In this document: positions 58,598 to 64,000 of the stretch, piece by piece
How the letters are laid out: each line of letters opens with the position of its first letter
Position numbering within the stretch: position 1 is the first letter of the stretch
Origin: Micromonospora citrea
Lineage (GTDB): Bacteria > Actinomycetota > Actinomycetes > Mycobacteriales > Micromonosporaceae
DNA length: 64,000 nt
Direction: 5' to 3'
Assembly: GCF_900090315.1 (NCBI RefSeq)
Contig: NZ_FMHZ01000002.1
Coordinates: forward strand, 6,170,501 to 6,234,500
Notes under the pieces: generated by a model
Databases searched by the model: none
What the model saw: the letters and a program-made list of their open reading frames with translations, nothing else
Told to the model about the DNA's origin: nothing
Made by a program: the position numbers and the translations under genes

Positions 58598-59533
58598 TCA
58601 CCTGCTGTTGTACGGCATGGTCGGGAACCATCCGTAGTCGAACATCGCCGGTAGCCGGACGTCCCAGTAGACGACCATGAACACGCCCAGCGCGATCAGC
58701 ATCCCGCCGGTCAGCGCGGCGGTCCGCTGCGGGCTCGCCGCCAGCCAGCGCACGAACCGGCCGCGGGTGAGCACCACGACCAGGGCGAACAGCACCGTGA
58801 CGATCGCGACGTTGCCGAGGGACTGGAGGACGAACGCGCCGGCCCCGTAGAGCGGGTTGCCGGTCTCCACGGCCCAGTGGAAGAGCTTGTTGAACAGCGG
58901 GTACGGCCGGCCGATCAGGAAGCCGCCGACGAGGGCGCCGAGCACCACCACCCGGGCCGCCGGTCGGTTCGCGAACGGATCCCGCAGCACCCCGAGAGCG
59001 GCCAGGCCCAGGTAGACGAAGGCCAGCCCGATCACCCCGAAGACGATCATGGACTGGACCAGGCGTACCGGGAGGCCGCCGACGGTCCCGGTGGACAACT
59101 GGGGCAGCCCCTCGCCGACCAGCACGCCGACGAAGCCGTAGACCGCGGCGACGGCCACCATGCCGGCCGTGAGCCAGGCCACCGGCCGCACCAGGCTGCG
59201 CAGCCCCGTCCTCGTCGCCGAGGCCCCGCCGGCCTGGCTCATCGGCCCGATCGACGCCGCCATGGCGATGTTGCAGGCGGTGAACGTGCCGGCCAGCCCG
59301 GACACGAAGGCGAAGACGAGGCCGGCCAGGGTGCCGCCGATCGCGGTCGCCTTGGCGTCGTGGCCGAGCAGCGCGTTGGCCACCGAGTCGCCGATGACGT
59401 GGTCGACGAGTTCGTAGGACCACAGCACCGACAGCAGCACACCCGCGGCGGTGGCGAGCAGCACGACCCGTCCCCGCCCGACCGGTGTCTCCCGCGGCGC
59501 GACGGCCGCGGCTCCTTGCCCAGTGACAGTCAT
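58598..59533 (-). CDS. polytopic membrane protein, CcdA/DsbD-like by hydropathy
   Basis: 311 residues with about seven hydrophobic helices. The second helix contains GLAGTFTACNIAMAASIGPM, with one Cys; CcdA/DsbD proteins pass electrons through two membrane Cys, so the match is incomplete. The C-terminus ends in an aromatic, acidic segment. It converges with rmlC across 60 bp. A thiol-transfer or sulfur-transport role would suit a trisulfide pathway but is speculative. Confidence 0.7.
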   Translation of the reverse strand: MTVTGQGAAAVAPRETPVGRGRVVLLATAAGVLLSVLWSYELVDHVIGDSVANALLGHDAKATAIGGTLAGLVFAFVSGLAGTFTACNIAMAASIGPMSQAGGASATRTGLRSLVRPVAWLTAGMVAVAAVYGFVGVLVGEGLPQLSTGTVGGLPVRLVQSMIVFGVIGLAFVYLGLAALGVLRDPFANRPAARVVVLGALVGGFLIGRPYPLFNKLFHWAVETGNPLYGAGAFVLQSLGNVAIVTVLFALVVVLTRGRFVRWLAASPQRTAALTGGMLIALGVFMVVYWDVRLPAMFDYGWFPTMPYNSR

Positions 59534-59769
59534 GACTGGATTTTGGTGACCGGCCGCACGTCGGTGTTCTCGCAGGTTGCCCGATGCCCCGGGAGGCGCC
59601 GCCGGCTGCTCGACGCCGGCCGCCGGGCGTCCCCGCCTACGGCCACCGGCCGCACCGCCCGCGGCCGGTGGCCGCGTACGGCCGAGCGGGGCGGTGGTTG
59701 GTCGCCGGCGCCGGATGGCGGCGCGTCGCCCGGCGGGGCCGTGGCCCGCGTCACTTGACGGATTACTTA

Positions 59770-59784
59770 TTGCAGAAACTGCAA
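59770..59784. promoter_or_regulatory. TetR operator-like inverted repeat
   Basis: Perfect 6-3-6 palindrome TTGCAG-AAA-CTGCAA, 22 bp before the TetR start codon and in the A/T-richest part of the gap. Confidence 0.7.
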
Positions 59785-59805
59785 GATCGCTTGTAGCGTC
59801 GCCGC

Positions 59806-60426
59806 GTGGACATCGAGGCGGCCGGACCCGCTCCCGGCCGGCGTGACCGCAAGAAGCGCCTCACCCGGGCCGCGCTGACGGAGGCCGCCCTCCGCCTGGT
59901 GGCCGAGCGCGGGCTGGCCCAGGTGACGGTGGAGGAGATCAGCGAGGCGGCCCAGGTCTCCCCGCGTACGTTCTTCAACTACTTCGCCTGCAAGGACGAG
60001 GCGCTGGTCGGCGACCACGCGGGCGACGCGATGCGACTGGTGGCGCGGCTGGCCGCCGTGCCGCCGCAGGTGCCGGTGCTGACCGCGCTGCGGACCGCGC
60101 TCGACGAGGTGATCGACGAGGTGCGGACCGAGCGCGAGCTGTGGCGTCTGCGGATGGACGTGGTGGCGCGCAACCCGGTGTTGCTGCCCCGTCTGGTCGC
60201 CGGCAACGCCGAGGCCGAGCGGGCCGTCACCGAGGTCGTCGCGGCGCGGATCGGGGTCGGGCCCGACCACGGCTACCCGGCGCTCGTCACCGCCGTGACC
60301 GGCGCGGCGTTGCGCGTCGCGATGACCCGGTGGGCCACCCGGTCCGACGGACCGGAGCTGGCCGACCTCGTCGACGAGGCGTTCGCCGCGCTCGCCGCGG
60401 GGCTGCCGCAGCCGGACCCGTCCTGA
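59806..60426 (+). CDS. TetR-family regulator
   Basis: 206 residues. HTH at about 16-66 (RLTRAALTEAALRLVAERG, VTVEEISEAAQVSPRTFFNYF). The C-terminal ligand domain is all-helical. GTG start at 59806. The MFS exporter gene begins 63 bp downstream on the same strand, and a palindrome sits just upstream, so it probably represses itself and the exporter until a ligand binds. Confidence 0.92.
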   Translation: MDIEAAGPAPGRRDRKKRLTRAALTEAALRLVAERGLAQVTVEEISEAAQVSPRTFFNYFACKDEALVGDHAGDAMRLVARLAAVPPQVPVLTALRTALDEVIDEVRTERELWRLRMDVVARNPVLLPRLVAGNAEAERAVTEVVAARIGVGPDHGYPALVTAVTGAALRVAMTRWATRSDGPELADLVDEAFAALAAGLPQPDPS

Positions 60427-60488
60427 CCCTGCAATCTCCTACCGGGGAAACGGTCCCCGGAAGGCCCGTGACCCGTGAGGAAGCGTCA

Positions 60489-62081
60489 ATGACCGCCACC
60501 GTGCCCGCCAAGACCCCCGAGGTCGGCGCCGGCCGCATGTCCCGCCGAGAGGTGCTCCAGGCGCTCTCCGGCCTGATGGTCGGCATGTTCGTGTCGATCC
60601 TCGCCTCCACGGTCGTGGCGAACGCGCTGCCGCGCATCATCGCCGACCTGAACGGCACCCAGACGGTCTACACCTGGATCGTCACCACCGAGCTGCTGGC
60701 CATGACGGCGACCGTGCCGCTGTGGGGCAAGATGGCCGACCTCTACAGCAAGAAGCTGCTGATCCAGCTCTCCCTCGGCCTCTTCGTGATCGGCTCGCTG
60801 ATCGCCGGGCTGACCCCGAACGTCGAGGTGCTGCTGGTCAGCCGGGTCGTGCAGGGCATCGGCGCCGGCGGCATGACCGCCCTGGCCACCGTCGTGATGG
60901 CGGCCATGATCCCGCCCCGGGAGCTGGGCCGCTACGCCGGCATCTTCGGCGCCGTGTTCGGCGTGGGCACCATCGCCGGCCCGCTGATCGGCGGCGTCCT
61001 GGTGGACACCTCCTGGCTCGGCTGGCGCTGGTGCTTCCTGATCGGCGTCCCGTTCACCCTGCTCTCCATCTTCCTGCTCCAGCGCACCCTGCACCTGCCG
61101 GTGACCCGCCGCAAGGTGAAGATCGACTGGCTGGGGGCGCTGCTCATCACCTCCGGGGTCTCCACCGTGCTGGTCTGGTCGTCGCTGGCCGGCAACAAGT
61201 TCGCCTGGGCCTCCGGGTGGACGGCGCTCATGGTCGGTGGCGGCCTCGCCCTGCTGGCGCTGGCCGTCTGGGTGGAGTCCCGCGCCGAGGAGCCGATCGT
61301 GCCGCTGGACATCTTCCGCAACCGGACGGTCTCGCTGACCACCGTCGCCAGCGTCCTGGTCGGCGTGGCCATGTTCGGCGGCACCGTGTTCCTGTCGCAG
61401 TACTTCCAGCTCTCGCTGGGCAAGTCGCCGACGGTGGCGGGCCTGATGAGCCTGCCGATGATCATGGGCCTGCTGGTCTCGTCGACGGTGGCCGGCCAGC
61501 TGATCACCAAGTACGGCCGCTGGAAGCGTTACCTGGTGGCCGGCGCCGCCGTGATGGTCGTCGGCATGCTGCTGCTGGCCACCATCGACACCGGGACCAG
61601 CGTGCTGCTGCTCAGCGTCTACATGGCGGTGCTCGGCGTCGGTGTCGGCATGCTCATGCAGAACCTCGTGCTCGCCGCGCAGAACGACGTGCCGGCGCAC
61701 GAGCTGGGCGCCGCCACCTCCGTGCTGACCTTCTTCCGCAGCATGGGCGGCACGATCGGCGTCAGCGCGCTCGGCGCGGTGCTGGCGAACCGGGTGGCCA
61801 CGCTGAGCGCGGAGAAGCTCGGGCCGCTGGCCGGCGGCGCCCCGGGCGGGGAGGGTTCCACCGAGGTGCCCGACCTGTCCGCCCTGCCCGAGCCGGTGCT
61901 GAGGATCGTCCAGGACGTGTACGGGACCGCCACCGGCGAGCTGTTCCTGGTGGCCACCCCCTTCGCGGTGCTCGCCCTGGTGGTGGTGCTGTTCATCCGG
62001 GAGAAGCCGCTGCACACCCTCAGCGGTGACGAGCGGCGGGCCCGGGAGGAGGCGGTCGCGGCCGTACCCGGCGCGCACTGA
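60489..62081 (+). CDS. MFS drug exporter, DHA2 family (14 TM)
   Basis: 530 residues of the EmrB/QacA-like DHA2 family. Motif A GKMADLYSKK, motif C near GAVFGVGTIAGPLIGG, and about fourteen helices. It probably exports the enediyne or related drugs and is regulated by the TetR encoded upstream. A terminator hairpin overlaps the end of the convergent radical SAM gene. Confidence 0.93.
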   Translation: MTATVPAKTPEVGAGRMSRREVLQALSGLMVGMFVSILASTVVANALPRIIADLNGTQTVYTWIVTTELLAMTATVPLWGKMADLYSKKLLIQLSLGLFVIGSLIAGLTPNVEVLLVSRVVQGIGAGGMTALATVVMAAMIPPRELGRYAGIFGAVFGVGTIAGPLIGGVLVDTSWLGWRWCFLIGVPFTLLSIFLLQRTLHLPVTRRKVKIDWLGALLITSGVSTVLVWSSLAGNKFAWASGWTALMVGGGLALLALAVWVESRAEEPIVPLDIFRNRTVSLTTVASVLVGVAMFGGTVFLSQYFQLSLGKSPTVAGLMSLPMIMGLLVSSTVAGQLITKYGRWKRYLVAGAAVMVVGMLLLATIDTGTSVLLLSVYMAVLGVGVGMLMQNLVLAAQNDVPAHELGAATSVLTFFRSMGGTIGVSALGAVLANRVATLSAEKLGPLAGGAPGGEGSTEVPDLSALPEPVLRIVQDVYGTATGELFLVATPFAVLALVVVLFIREKPLHTLSGDERRAREEAVAAVPGAH

Positions 62082-62082
62082 G

Positions 62083-62988
62083 TCACCCGCCGGAAGGGGC
62101 GGCCCGGCCCGTGTCGGGTCGCCCCTTTCCCGTGTGCGCCGCCGGCCAGGCGGCCGGGATGCGCTCCAGCACCCCGCCGGCGAAGACGTCGCGCAGGCCG
62201 AGCGGCTTGAGGTGGACGTACCCGATGTGGCAGTCGCAGACCGCGTTGACGCACGGGCGGGGGCGCAGGGCCGAGCGCCACGAGCCGTCGTAAAGGTTGC
62301 CGATCGGCTCGGCGACGAAGTGGCAGCGGCGGACCGTGCCGTCGCCGAGTACCGAGATCGCCGTCTCGCCCGCGTGGCACGGCCGGTCGAGCGACACGTG
62401 CGGGCGGACGCTCCAGCCGAACAGCGGATCCAGCTCCGTCCAGGTCGCCTCCTCGGCGGCGTCGTAGCGCCGGCCCTCGGCGGCGTTGACCCACAGGTAG
62501 ACCTCGGCGGGCAGGGCGGCCCGCAGCGCCCGCGCCTCGTCGAGGTGCTCCGGCAGGCCCACCACCCCCACCGAGTAGCGGACGCCCAGCTCGGTCAGCC
62601 GGGCGCAGCGGCCCAGGAAGCGGTCCCGGTCGACCTGGCCGGGGTGGTAGGTCGTCCACAGGGCGGCGGCGCGCGGGTCGGCGTCGGCCAGCCAGTCCAC
62701 CCGGGCGGCGAGGTTGGTCTGGATGACCACCCGCTCGACGTGCGGCAGGTGCGACAACGACACCATCGCGTCCCGGTACCAGCGGCGGGTCAACCCCTCG
62801 CCCCACGGGGTGAACAGCACCGACAGCCGCACGTCGGTGGTGGCCGTCACCCAGCCGGCGAAGCGCTCCAGCGCGGCCCGGTCGGCGCGCAGCAGCTCGG
62901 GCGGGTCGTGCCGCTTGGCGAAAGGGCAGTACGGGCAGTCGTAGTTGCAGCTCGCCAGCGGGCCCCGGTAGAGGATCGCGAGGTTCAC
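62083..62988 (-). CDS. STM4011-family radical SAM protein
   Basis: 301 residues. The radical SAM cluster motif CNYDCPYC (Cys14, Cys18, Cys21) is N-terminal, and a C-terminal Cys group (RRCHF, CVNAVCDCH) resembles a SPASM-like auxiliary cluster. GTG start at 62988 overlaps the stop of the next gene. It pairs with the STM4012-like protein as in the widespread operon of unknown function. Probably outside the enediyne cluster. Confidence 0.85.
   Translation of the reverse strand: MNLAILYRGPLASCNYDCPYCPFAKRHDPPELLRADRAALERFAGWVTATTDVRLSVLFTPWGEGLTRRWYRDAMVSLSHLPHVERVVIQTNLAARVDWLADADPRAAALWTTYHPGQVDRDRFLGRCARLTELGVRYSVGVVGLPEHLDEARALRAALPAEVYLWVNAAEGRRYDAAEEATWTELDPLFGWSVRPHVSLDRPCHAGETAISVLGDGTVRRCHFVAEPIGNLYDGSWRSALRPRPCVNAVCDCHIGYVHLKPLGLRDVFAGGVLERIPAAWPAAHTGKGRPDTGRAAPSGG
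62094..62127 (+). terminator. terminator of the MFS exporter gene
   Basis: Stem arms at 62094-62106 and 62115-62127 pair with one G-T position; TTTCCC follows. It lies within the 3' end of the minus-strand radical SAM gene. Confidence 0.65.
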
Positions 62989-64000
62989 CTCGGCACGTAC
63001 CCGGTCATCGCGTCGCGGACCCGGGCCGAGGTCAGCCACGGGCCGATCGCGTCGGAGCGGGCCAGCCCGGCCGGCGTCAGCCGCAGCCCGCCGTCGGTGG
63101 CCCAGCCCCGGTCGACCAGCCGGCCCAGCTCCGGGAAGTCCTCGCCGGGCGGGCGGCCGAACCGCGCCCGGTAGGCGGTCGCGTCGACGCCGTCGGCGCG
63201 CAGCAGCGACTTGAGCAGCCACCGGCGGCGCTGCTCCGCGCCGTCGAGGGCGAACCCGAACTCGGCGTACCGGAAGTCGTCGGCCGGGCGGGCCAGGTAG
63301 TCGTCGAGCACCGCCCGCACCTGCGACACGCCGACGGCGTAGTCGAACGAGTAGTGCAGCGACGTGGTGTAGGAGCGGGCGCCGCAGCCCAGGCCCACCA
63401 TGCCGTCGTCCTGACAGCAGTAGTCCGGCCCGTCCGGCACCGGCGCGTCGGCGCGGCGGAACTGGCGCATCGACTCCTGCCGGTAGCCGGCCGCGCGCAG
63501 CGTCGCCACCGCCTGCTCGTAGAGGGCGAGCCGCTGGGCGTCCCAGTCCGCGCGGGCGTGCGCCCGCCGCCCGAGCCCGGTCAGCGGGCGCACGTAGAGC
63601 GGGTAGAGGTAGAGCTCCTCCGGGCGCCACGCCAGGGCCGCGTCGAGGCTCTCCCGCCACGTGTCGGCGGTCTGCCCGTCGATGCCGTAGATCAGGTCGA
63701 CGTTGAGCACGGGGATCCGGGCGTCGCGGATCGCGGCCAGGGCCGCCTCGACCTCCGCGCGCCGCTGCGGGCGGCCGGCGGCGCGGGCCTCGGCGTCGAG
63801 GAAGCTCTGCACGCCGATGCTCACCCGGGTGGCGCCGTGCGCGGCGAGCACCGCGAGCCGGTCCGGCGTGGCGGTCGCCGGCGAGGTCTCCACCGACAGC
63901 GGTACGCCCGGCAGCCGGGCCCCCATCGCGGTGGCGACGGCGAACAGCTCGGTCAGTTCGTCGGCGGTCAGGTAGGTGGGCGTGCCACCGCCGAACGCCG
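62985..64000 (-). CDS. STM4012-family HemN-like radical SAM protein (5' end outside window)
   Basis: About 339 codons visible; the gene starts beyond 64000, so the Cys motif itself is not seen. The visible part begins AFGGGTPTYLTADELTELF, a HemN-type substrate loop, and has SVETSPATATP, GVQSFLDAEARAAGRPQ and a winged C-terminal domain. HemN-like proteins include coproporphyrinogen dehydrogenase relatives, but STM4012 proteins are a separate group of unknown reaction. Overlaps the STM4011 gene by 4 bp. Confidence 0.85.
   Translation of the reverse strand, partial: AFGGGTPTYLTADELTELFAVATAMGARLPGVPLSVETSPATATPDRLAVLAAHGATRVSIGVQSFLDAEARAAGRPQRRAEVEAALAAIRDARIPVLNVDLIYGIDGQTADTWRESLDAALAWRPEELYLYPLYVRPLTGLGRRAHARADWDAQRLALYEQAVATLRAAGYRQESMRQFRRADAPVPDGPDYCCQDDGMVGLGCGARSYTTSLHYSFDYAVGVSQVRAVLDDYLARPADDFRYAEFGFALDGAEQRRRWLLKSLLRADGVDATAYRARFGRPPGEDFPELGRLVDRGWATDGGLRLTPAGLARSDAIGPWLTSARVRDAMTGYVPR

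Overview
The window is high-GC actinomycete DNA with short intergenic gaps, many GTG starts and stop/start overlaps. It carries most of one arm of a calicheamicin-type enediyne cluster, so a Micromonospora (M. echinospora-like) source is likely. From memory of published proteins, several products look like close orthologues, not necessarily identical copies, of CalO1, CalC, CalS11, CalG1, CalS8, CalS9, CalE8, CalE7 and CalE6. No database search was run. The CalC-like protein has Gly at residue 113, the reported self-sacrifice cleavage position.

Layout. 1-6112: a PLP enzyme cut by the window edge (-), the CalO1-like O-methyltransferase, a substrate-binding protein with no signal peptide, and a DrrAB-type ABC exporter. 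6424-7526: two START-fold proteins (CalC and a relative). 7736-12952: rhamnose O-methyltransferase, rhamnosyltransferase, ArsR regulator, aminosugar N-methyltransferase and a membrane acyltransferase. 13048-16348: CalS9, CalS8 and an AraC regulator (-). 16615-27857: the enediyne core operon unbL-unbV-unbU-calE8-calE7-calE6. 27941-30393: a propeller-like protein, a DUF899 protein and the sugar nucleotidylyltransferase. 30493-36575: a tightly coupled operon of methyltransferase, aromatic-hydroxylase-like iron protein, cysteine desulfurase, TldD and TldE. 36874-42202: an unrecognised 400-residue protein, clpC with six apparent one-base deletions, and a second leaderless substrate-binding protein. 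42317-44821: a LysR-EamA-NmrA module. 45025-49898: ABC1 kinase, second propeller protein, PRMT-like methyltransferase and a large SARP regulator (-). 50184-55151: F420/NADP-reductase-like protein, HxlR regulator, adenosine deaminase, homocysteine methyltransferase and a class V PLP enzyme. 55464-58537: a 90-residue peptide and dTDP-deoxysugar genes. 58598-62081: a polytopic membrane protein, TetR regulator and MFS exporter. 62083-end: two radical SAM genes of the STM4011/STM4012 type, probably outside the cluster.

How the genes fit together. CalE8 with CalE7 makes the polyene precursor of the warhead, and UnbL/V/U act in its early processing. CalE6 and the 32417 cysteine desulfurase are candidate sulfur sources for the trisulfide and thiosugar. 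CalS7, the rml genes, CalS8/S9, the N-methyltransferase, CalS11 and CalG1 make and attach sugars, and CalO1 methylates the orsellinate unit. Protection probably combines START-fold self-sacrifice, DrrAB and MFS export, and possibly cytosolic binding by the leaderless substrate-binding proteins. The orsellinate synthase, halogenase, the other three glycosyltransferases and the P450s expected for calicheamicin are absent and probably lie left of position 1. No tRNA, rRNA, IS element or CRISPR array was seen.
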